Assembly (NCBI GenBank): GCA_034440235.1
Contig: JAWXBR010000003.1
Span: forward strand, 1 to 37,137
Direction of reading: 5' to 3'
Origin: JAWXBR01 sp034440235
Lineage (GTDB): Bacteria; Bacteroidota; Ignavibacteria; Kapaibacteriales; Kapaibacteriaceae
DNA length: 37,137 nucleotides
Shown here: in pieces, positions 1 to 6,934 of the stretch
Layout: each line of letters starts with the position of its first letter
Numbering within the stretch: the first letter of the stretch is position 1
Program-made: the position numbers and the translations under genes
Notes under the pieces: generated by a model
The model's database searches: none
What the model was told of the DNA's origin: nothing
What the model saw: the letters and a program-made list of their open reading frames with translations, nothing else

Positions 1-105
1 AGAAACATCGCAGCAAGAAACATCGCAGCAAGAAACATCGCAGCAAGAAACATCGCAGCAAGAAACATCGCAGCAAGAAACATCGCAGCAAGAAACATCA
101 CCGCA
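1..105 (+). repeat. 15-bp coding tandem repeat at the window start
   Basis: Six perfect copies of AGAAACATCGCAGCA fill bases 1-90, followed by one degenerate copy. Read in the metX frame (frame 2) the array encodes the pentapeptide ETSQQ over and over, without a stop, and runs directly into the metX catalytic domain. The array continues off the left edge, so its true copy number is unknown. The copies are identical at base level, which points to recent expansion or to an assembly that stopped inside the array. Confidence 0.9.
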
Positions 106-1114
106 GAAACTTCTTCGGCTGAGTGACCCATTGCCGCTGGAAAGCGGCAAGACCCTTACCAGTGTAGAGGTCGCGTACAACACGTACGGCAGGCTGAATG
201 AGGCGCGTGACAACGTTGTGTGGGTATGTCATGCGCTGACAGGTAGCAGCGATGCTCCATCGTGGTGGGAATCGTTGATTGGTGAGGGCAAAGTGCTTGA
301 TACCGAAAAGTATTTTGTTGTGTGCGCCAACATGCTGGGTTCGTGTTATGGGAGTACAGGTCCGACACATACCAACGCGCAAACGGGCAGCCCCTGGTTC
401 TCTGCATTCCCCCTCGTTACCATTGCAGACCAAGTGCGCGTGTTTCGTCGGTTGCGCGAGCATCTAGGAGTTACAGGCATCGAGCTGTTAATAGGAGGTT
501 CGATGGGCGGACAGCAAGTGCTAGAGTGGGCCTTACAGGAGCCCGATTTCGTGCGACGTATTGCGCCCGTAGCGACAAATGCAAAACACTCACCGTGGGG
601 AATTGCGTTTAATGCTGCGCAGCGCATGGCGCTCGAAGCAGATGCGACGTTTGCAACAGATGTTGTTGATGGTGGACAAAACGGACTTGCTGCGGCACGT
701 GCGATTGGCATGTTGTCGTACAGGACATGGGATTTATTTAATGCACGGCAACGCGAACTGGAAGAACGCATCGACGGCTACCGAGCGGACTCGTATCAGC
801 GCTATCAGGGGCAAAAACTTGTGCAACGTTTTAGCGCACATGCATATCACGCACTAACGCGCACAATGGATAGCCACGATATCGGCAGGGGGCGCGGAGG
901 CATAGGGGCTGCGCTTCGCGCAATCAAGGCAAAGGCGCTTGTTATTGGTATCAATAGCGATTTGCTGTTCCCTGAAGTCGAGCAGCACTTTTTAGCGGAT
1001 ATGATTCCACACTCGATGTATCGTCAGCTTAAGAGCATCGCCGGACATGATGCATTCCTTATCGATCAGAGCAAAGTCGCAGCAATCATTCAACAAAGTC
1101 GGATTCTGGAGTAA
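2..1114 (+). CDS. metX: Homoserine O-acetyltransferase (5' end outside window)
   Basis: MetX is an alpha/beta-hydrolase that transfers an acetyl group from acetyl-CoA to the hydroxyl of homoserine, opening the methionine branch. Visible family features are the N-terminal PLESGKTL segment, the CHALTG motif, GSCYGSTGP, the nucleophile elbow GGSMGGQQ (Ser codon near base 500), the Asp in INSDLLF and the catalytic His in AGHDAFLID near the C-terminus. A TTG at 131 could be called as the start, but the frame is open to base 2 and the ETSQQ array leads without interruption through KLLRLSDPLPLESG, the usual run-up to this fold. I therefore treat the gene as 5'-partial with a Gln/Ser/Thr-rich N-terminal extension. 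It is followed after 2 nt by homoserine dehydrogenase, so the pair is surely co-transcribed. The acetyl (rather than succinyl) donor is inferred from the family. Confidence 0.93.
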   Translation, partial: ETSQQETSQQETSQQETSQQETSQQETSQQETSPQKLLRLSDPLPLESGKTLTSVEVAYNTYGRLNEARDNVVWVCHALTGSSDAPSWWESLIGEGKVLDTEKYFVVCANMLGSCYGSTGPTHTNAQTGSPWFSAFPLVTIADQVRVFRRLREHLGVTGIELLIGGSMGGQQVLEWALQEPDFVRRIAPVATNAKHSPWGIAFNAAQRMALEADATFATDVVDGGQNGLAAARAIGMLSYRTWDLFNARQRELEERIDGYRADSYQRYQGQKLVQRFSAHAYHALTRTMDSHDIGRGRGGIGAALRAIKAKALVIGINSDLLFPEVEQHFLADMIPHSMYRQLKSIAGHDAFLIDQSKVAAIIQQSRILE

Positions 1115-1116
1115 AC

Positions 1117-2337
1117 ATGTCATCACCAACAGAATTTTCTAAACCTTCACCTGCACCGTCCTTGCGTATTGGACTATTTGGATTTGGCTGCGTTGGACAA
1201 GGACTTTGGGATGTATTGCATCGAACTCCGGGGTTGCGTGCAGAGATCTCGAAGATCTGCGTGAAAGATCGGTCCAAGGAGCGCACCCTGCCTGCCTCTG
1301 CATTTACATTCGATAAAAACGACATCCTTAACGACCCCGAAATAAACGTTGTCGTCGAGCTAATAAATGATGCAGATGCTGCATTCGATATCGTCAGTAC
1401 ATCACTTCGAAACGGCAAGGCCGTAGTTAGTGCGAATAAACGCATGATTGCAGAACACGCGCAGACACTACTCGCACTTCAAGCAGAAACTGCGCAGCCG
1501 TTTCTGTACGAAGCAGCGGTGTGTGGTAGTATTCCAATTATTCGCAATCTCGAAGAGTACTACGACAACGATATGCTTAACGGCATTGAAGGTATTGTGA
1601 ACGGCACAACGAACTACATACTAACAAAGTTGACAGATGCGCATGGACGCTCACCGGCTAGTTATCCCGAAATACTAAAAGATGCGCAGCGACTTGGTTT
1701 TGCTGAGTCAGACCCCACACTAGATGTGCAGGGCTTCGATGCTGCCTTCAAGACCGTCATCTTGTTAGTACATGGGTTCGGACTTGTTGTGCAACCAGAA
1801 GACGTGGTTCGTCGGGGTATGACGAGTGTCACGCCATTCGACATTCGGATTGCGGCGAATCAGGGTCAGACAATTAAGCTTCTATCGCGATCGAGACAAC
1901 AAGGTGATAAGATTAGCGCGTATGTGCTACCGGCATTTGTGCCCAATGAACGGGCACTTGCAGGCGTGCGTGATGAGTACAATGCGGTATCGTTGCAAGC
2001 CGCGTTCTCTGATGCGCAGTTTATGTCCGGCAAGGGGGCAGGCAGCCATCCAACCGCCTCTGCCGTGCTCTCAGACATTGCTGCACTTCGATATGGCTAT
2101 CGTTATGAGTACAAGAAAATAAAGCAGAAAGGATCGACCACATTCAGCAACGACATACCAGTGCGCATCTATGCGCGAAGTGCCGACGACGCAATTTTGC
2201 AATCAATAGCATGGGCGTCGAAGGATGTCGAGTATCGCAGCGGAGACGGACATTACATCATAGGCACTACGACGCTCAACGAGCTCTTAGCATCACAAGC
2301 CTTCGCTGATAACGATACGTTTATCGCAACAGCCTAA
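1117..2337 (+). CDS. hom: Homoserine dehydrogenase
   Basis: This enzyme reduces aspartate semialdehyde to homoserine with NAD(P)H, the branch point to threonine and methionine. The Rossmann nucleotide loop GLFGFGCVGQG is at residues about 18-29. The substrate domain shows VSANKRMIAEH, YEAAVCGSIPIIRNL and the signature NGTTNYILT, followed by the lysine-containing FKTVILLVHGFG helix. The protein has 406 residues. A short C-terminal tail (DIPVRIYARSADD...) may be a reduced ACT-like region, but it is not clearly an ACT domain. The start ATG lies 2 nt after the metX stop. The enzyme's product is the substrate of MetX, so the operon makes O-acetylhomoserine directly. It converges on the minus-strand gene ending at 2373, and I see no strong terminator between them. 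Confidence 0.93.
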   Translation: MSSPTEFSKPSPAPSLRIGLFGFGCVGQGLWDVLHRTPGLRAEISKICVKDRSKERTLPASAFTFDKNDILNDPEINVVVELINDADAAFDIVSTSLRNGKAVVSANKRMIAEHAQTLLALQAETAQPFLYEAAVCGSIPIIRNLEEYYDNDMLNGIEGIVNGTTNYILTKLTDAHGRSPASYPEILKDAQRLGFAESDPTLDVQGFDAAFKTVILLVHGFGLVVQPEDVVRRGMTSVTPFDIRIAANQGQTIKLLSRSRQQGDKISAYVLPAFVPNERALAGVRDEYNAVSLQAAFSDAQFMSGKGAGSHPTASAVLSDIAALRYGYRYEYKKIKQKGSTTFSNDIPVRIYARSADDAILQSIAWASKDVEYRSGDGHYIIGTTTLNELLASQAFADNDTFIATA

Positions 2338-2372
2338 GAAGATGTTGCACTGAAACGATCAGTTGGGGTTAC

Positions 2373-3533
2373 CTAAGAATTGGTTGGGTCGCCCTTGTCT
2401 CTATTCAAGCGAACGGCCTGACGAACATAACGTTCGAACGTATCGCGCTTTATGTCGTTTACGTGACCAATTCTTACATGACGCATTTTGGTAAGGTCGC
2501 CGACGAGAAGATTTTCCGGATCATCTAGTTCGGTGCCGCGCCAGAATCCGAAGTTCACGTGATCTGAAAAAGCTTTCACATAACAGACAGGTCCGTTGTG
2601 TTCATACACGGGCTGCGACCACTTAATTGATTCTTCGACTTCTGGCGACGAGGCTCGAACGAGCGATCGTATGGTCGTAACGACTTCTCGTTGCCATCCG
2701 CGCAAATGGTTGATGTATGAATCGACACTCGTAACGTTTGCAGGTGGCGGAGCTACAACTTCCACTTGCTCAGCCTGCGACCTTGGTTCATCACGTTCTA
2801 TGCGATCTAGTCTACGTTGCAGCACGGAACCGCGTGAGCCCGGCTCAGGACGTTGCTTCTGTCCTCTCTGCGGACGTCCATCTTGTTGCCGCGGTTCTTG
2901 TTGCCGCGGTTCTTGTTGCCGCGGTTCTTGTTGCCGCGGTTCTTGTTGCCGCGGTTCTTGTTGCCGTGGTTCTTGTTGCCGTGGTTCTTGTTGCCGTGGT
3001 TCTTGCTGCCGTGGTTCTTGTTGCCGTGGTTCTTGAGAACGCCCATCGCGTGAACGACCACCCTGTTGACGTCCGTCTTGCTGGCGTCTATCTTGAGGTT
3101 GAGGCTCTTTTGGACTTATTTCTTGCGTGTGCGTGACAGATTCGACGGTGGTGCCATCGGCTTCGATAGCCCCTTCTTCGGCCCCCTCACGAGAAGATTT
3201 CTTCTTTTTGCGGCGGCGCTTTTTTTTACGTGCTGGTTCGACACCAGGTGTGTCGTCTGAAGACGCATCGGTGCCATCGGCGCTAGCTGAGCCCTCGTCG
3301 TCGGAGTCATCTACGCCATCGGCATCATCGTCGTCAGAGTCGTTGGGGTCGTTGATATCGTCTTGATCGGCAGTGGTGGACTGGCCTGAGGCGTCATTCG
3401 GGATACCGCGTTTCTTGCCTCGGCGACGGCGGCGCTTTTTCTTGGCCGAACCGTCTGTGGTTTGAGAGGCATCCGATGACTGTGCTCCGTTAGGTTCAGC
3501 AGCCGATTCGTTGGGTTGTTCGTTCTGGTCCAT
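2373..3533 (-). CDS. DUF1801 protein with long basic, repeat-rich N-terminus
   Basis: The C-terminal ~115 residues (from VTSVDSYINHLRGWQREVV to the end) match the DUF1801/YdhG fold, with the typical IKWSQPVYEHNGPVCYVKAF and VNFGFWRG segments. The N-terminal ~270 residues are low complexity: lysine/arginine clusters (KKKRRRRRGKKRG, RKKKRRRKKKK), Asp/Ser-rich stretches, then ten EPRQQ pentapeptides flanked by degenerate ones. Such composition resembles disordered nucleic-acid-binding tails, so an RNA- or DNA-associated role is inference only. I prefer the ATG at 3533 over a GTG at 3569. The GTG overlaps the upstream gene's stop, while the ATG sits seven bases from an exact TAnnTTTG promoter element. 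The neighbour two genes upstream is a DEAD-box RNA helicase, which fits an RNA-related setting. Confidence 0.8.
   Translation of the reverse strand: MDQNEQPNESAAEPNGAQSSDASQTTDGSAKKKRRRRRGKKRGIPNDASGQSTTADQDDINDPNDSDDDDADGVDDSDDEGSASADGTDASSDDTPGVEPARKKKRRRKKKKSSREGAEEGAIEADGTTVESVTHTQEISPKEPQPQDRRQQDGRQQGGRSRDGRSQEPRQQEPRQQEPRQQEPRQQEPRQQEPRQQEPRQQEPRQQEPRQQEPRQQDGRPQRGQKQRPEPGSRGSVLQRRLDRIERDEPRSQAEQVEVVAPPPANVTSVDSYINHLRGWQREVVTTIRSLVRASSPEVEESIKWSQPVYEHNGPVCYVKAFSDHVNFGFWRGTELDDPENLLVGDLTKMRHVRIGHVNDIKRDTFERYVRQAVRLNRDKGDPTNS
2883..3032 (-). repeat. 15-bp coding tandem repeat, ten units (EPRQQ)
   Basis: Ten consecutive 15-bp units (plus-strand form TTGTTGCCGCGGTTC) encode EPRQQ on the minus strand. 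The five units at the low-coordinate side carry CCGCGG; the five at the high-coordinate side carry CCGTGG, one with an extra silent change (CTG for TTG). The block structure suggests stepwise duplication of neighbouring units. Flanking residues (DGRQQGGRSRDGRSQ) keep the five-residue period in degenerate form. Confidence 0.95.
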
Positions 3534-3539
3534 GTTGTG

Positions 3540-3547
3540 CAAATATA
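3540..3547 (-). promoter_or_regulatory. -7 promoter element TATATTTG
   Basis: On the minus strand TATATTTG exactly matches the Bacteroidota -7 consensus TAnnTTTG and ends 7 nt before the ATG at 3533. Transcription would start at or within a few bases of the start codon, giving a leaderless or nearly leaderless mRNA. The -33 element is not clear. Confidence 0.6.
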
Positions 3548-3565
3548 CAAGCAGGCGTCGGGCCT

Positions 3566-4546
3566 TCACTCAAGCGTATAAACTCCAAGGACCACACGTG
3601 AGAGTGGGAGCCTCGAAATAACGACTTGTTTGCCGACAGAAGGTTGGGGTAGGGGGCTACAGAGAAGGAAGGCTTCGCCCGTATCGACATAGGTATAGGT
3701 GGTGACGTCTCCCCAGCCCGACATCAAGCCAGTTTTACCGACCAGTCGACGGTTGCTGGTAACTACATCGCGAATAAGGCGAACTTCTTGAAGTACGTCG
3801 CCGCGAATAGCGTCGACGGCAATTTTGAATGGTTTGCGTAGCAGGAGGAATGCAAAGAAGAGTGGCAATCCAACCTGTATGACTTTGAACGAGGCAAGCA
3901 CAAGGTTGTGCGAAGCTAAATCGTGACTAAGTCCGATTGTAATAATCAGAGCGGCTATGGGCACAAAGGCAAGAAGTCCCACAACAAGAATGCGCCACGT
4001 GACAGACTTAATAAATGTCCACCACGCAACTCTACGGATTTCAGGATCCATAGGCTCTATCACATCACGTGTGATTTCTTGGCGATTAGATCGATTCGAG
4101 GCGTCGATGACTTCTAGATCGAGGACGTTATTGCCGATGCGCGACGTGGTTAGCACTATTCGTTCGCCGACGTTGATTTTTGTAAACGTGTTTTCGTCGA
4201 CGGTTACTTCTGAGTCATCTAACACTACAACGAACTGCGCTAGAGAGTCGGCATCACGTCCGCGTGACGATCGCACATCCTTACTGGTAACCATTCCTGT
4301 CCGAACAAGTTTGGTTGCACGTATCGCATCGAGCAGCGTTACGCCAACAATAAACAACGTTACTAACGAAAAGAACACCATAAATGCTAGACGAATCAGA
4401 CTAAATGAGTCATCACTGCCAGCGAATTCGAACAGGATGATGTAGGCAACCGAAAGTACAAAGCACGCTACACACACCACAAAAAAAGCCGAGAGACGTG
4501 TTTTACGTCTCTCGGCTATAGTCATCGGTTCAAACCGCTTCTCCAT
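3566..4546 (-). CDS. Integral membrane protein of unknown function
   Basis: I do not recognise a family. The 326-residue protein has two hydrophobic hairpins: segments at about residues 17-42 and 50-76, then about 185-212 and 220-240. The ~100-residue soluble stretch between them (GMVTSKDVRSSRGRD...VDENTFTKINVGERIVLTTSR) looks beta-rich, and a similar short beta-rich region at the C-terminus (TTYTYVDTGEAFLLCS) resembles an OB or NfeD-like soluble part; this is only an impression. The gene starts 12 nt after the helicase stop, so it is probably co-transcribed with the helicase. The DUF1801 gene follows after 32 nt with its own promoter element. Confidence 0.75.
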   Translation of the reverse strand: MEKRFEPMTIAERRKTRLSAFFVVCVACFVLSVAYIILFEFAGSDDSFSLIRLAFMVFFSLVTLFIVGVTLLDAIRATKLVRTGMVTSKDVRSSRGRDADSLAQFVVVLDDSEVTVDENTFTKINVGERIVLTTSRIGNNVLDLEVIDASNRSNRQEITRDVIEPMDPEIRRVAWWTFIKSVTWRILVVGLLAFVPIAALIITIGLSHDLASHNLVLASFKVIQVGLPLFFAFLLLRKPFKIAVDAIRGDVLQEVRLIRDVVTSNRRLVGKTGLMSGWGDVTTYTYVDTGEAFLLCSPLPQPSVGKQVVISRLPLSRVVLGVYTLE

Positions 4547-4558
4547 CTTCCGCGCTTG

Positions 4559-5698
4559 TTAGCGTGCGTATGAACGGTTGTTTGCGAATGGGTGGTCTTT
4601 CACGCGTGTTAGTGTGCGACGAATGAGTCGTTCAATAGCGCGAATGTCATTCTGCTCGTCTGGAGAACAAAGTGTTAGAGCTGTTCCTGACAGACCGGCG
4701 CGACCTGTACGACCAATGCGGTGTACATATGTCTCTGGCGTTTCTGGTACATCATAATTCACAACAAACGGCAGGTGATCGATATCGATACCGCGCGATG
4801 CGATGTCGGTAGCAACCAGCACGCGAGTGCGACGCTGTTTGAAGTTGTTAAGAGCACGTTGACGTGCTTGTTGTGTCTTGTCGCCATGCAGCGCTTCTGC
4901 ACGCATGCCAACACGATCGAGATCTTTTGCAACACGATCTGCACCACGCTTTGTACGCGTGAATACAAGTACCGATCCTTCAAGCTTTTCTTCGAGAAGG
5001 TGCGACAATAGAGCGCGTTTTTGATCGCGACCTACAACGTAAAGTTGTTGATCAACTGATTCGACTGCGCTTGAAACTGGCGACACGGCAACGTGAACCG
5101 GGTTGTTAAGAATTGTGTTCGCTAGTTCCTTGATTTCCTTAGGCAGCGTTGCACTGAAGAACAGTGTTTGGCGGTTTTCCGGAATCATGGAGACGATTTG
5201 GCGAATAGGCTGAATGAAACCCATGTCGAGCATACGGTCTGCTTCATCAAGGACTAACGTTTCAATTTTATCAAGACGCAAGGCACGTTGTTCGATCAAG
5301 TCGAGCAAACGTCCAGGTGTTGCTACTACAATGTCGACGCCGCGACGAACAGCATCGATCTGCGGACGCATGCTAACACCGCCGTATATGAGAACCTGAC
5401 GGAATCTCATGTATCGGCCGTACGCTGCAAAGCTTTCGGAGATCTGAACTGCAAGTTCCCGAGTTGGTGCAAGAACGAGAACGCGAGGTCCTTTCGAAGC
5501 ACTTTCTTCAAGTCTATGTAGGATTGGAAGTGCAAACGCTGCAGTCTTGCCCGTTCCAGTTTGCGCACATCCGAAGACGTCGCGACCTGAAAGGACCACT
5601 GGTATGGCTTGCTCTTGGATTGGAGTTGGTGTGTCGTATCCTTCAGCCTTGATAGCTTTTTGGATTCGGTCACACAGGGGCATTTCGGAAAAGGTCAT
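4559..5698 (-). CDS. DEAD-box ATP-dependent RNA helicase (RhlE-like)
   Basis: All helicase core motifs are present in order: Q motif (DTPTPIQEQAIP), Walker A AQTGTGKT, Ia PTRELA, Ib TPGRL, II DEAD in LVLDEADRMLDMGF, III SAT in FFSATLP, IV VLVFTRTKRGAD, V ATDIASRGIDI and VI HRIGRTGRAG. The protein has 379 residues, close to the bare two-domain core, with only a short tail after HPFANN; RhlE-type enzymes usually carry longer basic tails. It likely unwinds RNA in ribosome assembly or mRNA decay, as known for the family. A promoter element at 5847-5854 would give a leader of about 140 nt, which recalls cold-regulated helicase genes. It heads a minus-strand unit with the membrane protein and perhaps the DUF1801 gene. 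Confidence 0.95.
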   Translation of the reverse strand: MTFSEMPLCDRIQKAIKAEGYDTPTPIQEQAIPVVLSGRDVFGCAQTGTGKTAAFALPILHRLEESASKGPRVLVLAPTRELAVQISESFAAYGRYMRFRQVLIYGGVSMRPQIDAVRRGVDIVVATPGRLLDLIEQRALRLDKIETLVLDEADRMLDMGFIQPIRQIVSMIPENRQTLFFSATLPKEIKELANTILNNPVHVAVSPVSSAVESVDQQLYVVGRDQKRALLSHLLEEKLEGSVLVFTRTKRGADRVAKDLDRVGMRAEALHGDKTQQARQRALNNFKQRRTRVLVATDIASRGIDIDHLPFVVNYDVPETPETYVHRIGRTGRAGLSGTALTLCSPDEQNDIRAIERLIRRTLTRVKDHPFANNRSYAR

Positions 5699-5846
5699 GT
5701 ACCTTAGCCTAGTAAAGTGGAGATATGTTGATCACGACGAACTCCCTAAGCGAGCCAACGTTGGGCCGCATGCTGCATCCGTGATCTATCCACTCTAAAG
5801 GAAGGTACGAAAGCTGGGAAACTGGACGTGAAGTCAGTTAGACGTA

Positions 5847-5854
5847 CAAATATA
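5847..5854 (-). promoter_or_regulatory. -7 promoter element TATATTTG upstream of the helicase
   Basis: This is an exact TAnnTTTG match on the minus strand, about 150 bases before the helicase ATG. With a start around 5840 the mRNA would carry an untranslated leader of about 140 nt (5699-5840), in contrast to the very short leaders elsewhere in the window. No -33 element is obvious. Confidence 0.5.
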
Positions 5855-5906
5855 TCAAAAATTGAGCCATATTTAGTGAATAAACACTCATAAGGCATAG
5901 AAAACA

Positions 5907-6317
5907 ATGAACATTACAGAAACCACTTGGCAAGGGGCTTGGGAGTTCGAAGCAAAAGCACTTGGCTTTTCCTTACATCTTGATGGCCAGGAAAACCCCG
6001 ATATAGACCGCACTGGACCAGGTCCAAAAATCATTCTTCTAAACGCACTCAGTAGCTGTTCTGGAATTGATGTTGTAGCCACTTTAAAAAAAATGCGAGT
6101 ACCACTTCGATCTCTGAATATCAAGGCTACAGGCGCAATGTCAGAGGAGCATCCGAAAGTGTACACCATGATTCACTTGGTATTCGAAGCTGGGGTTGAC
6201 GTGGCCGATGTTGCGAAAGTTGAGAGGGCAATAGAGCTGTCACTTACGACCTACTGTGGAGTTGCGGCCATGCTGGGTAAAACAGCTACAATTACCTCAG
6301 AAGTTGTTGTAGTCTGA
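5907..6317 (+). CDS. OsmC/Ohr-family protein
   Basis: The 136-residue protein fits the OsmC-like fold: N-terminal strands (TWQGAWEFEA), the central helix with the first conserved cysteine (LLNALSSCSGIDVVATLKK), and the second cysteine region (LTTYCGVAAMLGKTATIT). Members are thiol peroxidases or related stress proteins acting on organic hydroperoxides in the cytoplasm. The spacing to the cysteine pair is closer to the YhfA/OsmC-like branch than to Ohr, so the substrate is not assigned. The gene is divergent from the helicase gene. No good promoter match is seen in 5855-5906. Confidence 0.85.
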   Translation: MNITETTWQGAWEFEAKALGFSLHLDGQENPDIDRTGPGPKIILLNALSSCSGIDVVATLKKMRVPLRSLNIKATGAMSEEHPKVYTMIHLVFEAGVDVADVAKVERAIELSLTTYCGVAAMLGKTATITSEVVVV

Positions 6318-6359
6318 TGTCACGCTTGTCCTTCATGAATTCACATCGTATTCATGTAG

Positions 6360-6470
6360 ACTGCTCGCGCACCACGTTCAGGCTGGCTCGATGGCTACAA
6401 CCCACTAGTAGACCAAGACGTCCTTACGTCGTTGCCGCTAGACGATAGCGAAGAGGAGTGGGTATGGTAA
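6360..6470 (+). pseudogene. mazE-type antitoxin remnant (3' part only)
   Basis: Downstream of a TAG at 6357 an open frame reads TARAPRSGWLDGYNPLVDQD and ends DDSEEEWVW before TAA at 6468. The PR.GW segment and the acidic EEEW-W tail are the C-terminal toxin-binding part of AbrB-type MazE antitoxins. The N-terminal DNA-binding half (about 45-50 residues) is absent: only 42 nt separate the osmC-like stop from the remnant. The remnant's end overlaps the toxin ATG at 6464, the normal mazEF arrangement, and its GAGGAG codons would serve as the toxin's ribosome-binding site. Confidence 0.7.
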
Positions 6471-6754
6471 AACGAACCATTCTACGAGGAGAGGTTTACT
6501 GGGTAAATCTCGACCCAACAGTTGGCACAGAGATCAAGAAAACTCGGCCAGCGCTCATCGTCTCTGCGGACGACATGAACGCTGTGCTTCCCCGCGTCAT
6601 CATCGCTCCCCTGACCAGCGAAGGTCAACCCTTGGGATGTAGACCAGGAATCGTGATTAATGGGAGAACGGGCAGACTTCTGCTCGATCAAATTCGATCA
6701 GTCGATAAAAGTCGGCTAGTGCGCAAAATGGGTGTGATTGAACTTGAATTGTGA
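6464..6754 (+). CDS. mazF: MazF-type endoribonuclease toxin, C-terminally truncated
   Basis: The protein has the MazF/PemK fold signature: RGEVYWVNLDPTVGTEIKK, TRPALIVSADDMN, VIIAPLTS and LLLDQIRSVDKSRL. MazF cleaves mRNA at short sequence motifs. The start ATG at 6464 follows GAGGAG at 6 nt. The frame stops at TGA 6752-6754, after VIELEL. Reading on in the same frame gives HPVLLEMFA and a second TGA at 6782, and VLxEMFA is how MazF proteins usually end. The stop at 6754 therefore looks like a premature nonsense codon removing the last nine residues. With the antitoxin already gutted, the locus is probably inactive, although loss of only a terminal helix might leave partial activity. Confidence 0.8.
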   Translation: MVKRTILRGEVYWVNLDPTVGTEIKKTRPALIVSADDMNAVLPRVIIAPLTSEGQPLGCRPGIVINGRTGRLLLDQIRSVDKSRLVRKMGVIELEL

Positions 6755-6934
6755 CACCCCGTCCTTCTCGAGATGTTTGCTTGAGATTGCGAAGTGATCT
6801 CGAACCCTGTGCGTCGACGGAGGGCGAACATCTCTGTGATTTAAAGGCTGGGAACATCTCCCCGTTCTGAAAGACTACGGCTCGTCATACTTTCTGTAAA
6901 CGCAGACGTACCAAGAACACTCCAATAGGCTTGT

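Noticed and set aside
1..105. Possible CRISPR-like array at the window start
   Set aside because: Units are contiguous 15-bp copies without spacers and are translated in the metX frame.
2596..3136. Plus-strand frames opposite the DUF1801 gene (RGSCC and VAAVL repeats)
   Set aside because: They are antisense shadows of the EPRQQ array; the minus-strand reading ends in a recognisable DUF1801 domain.
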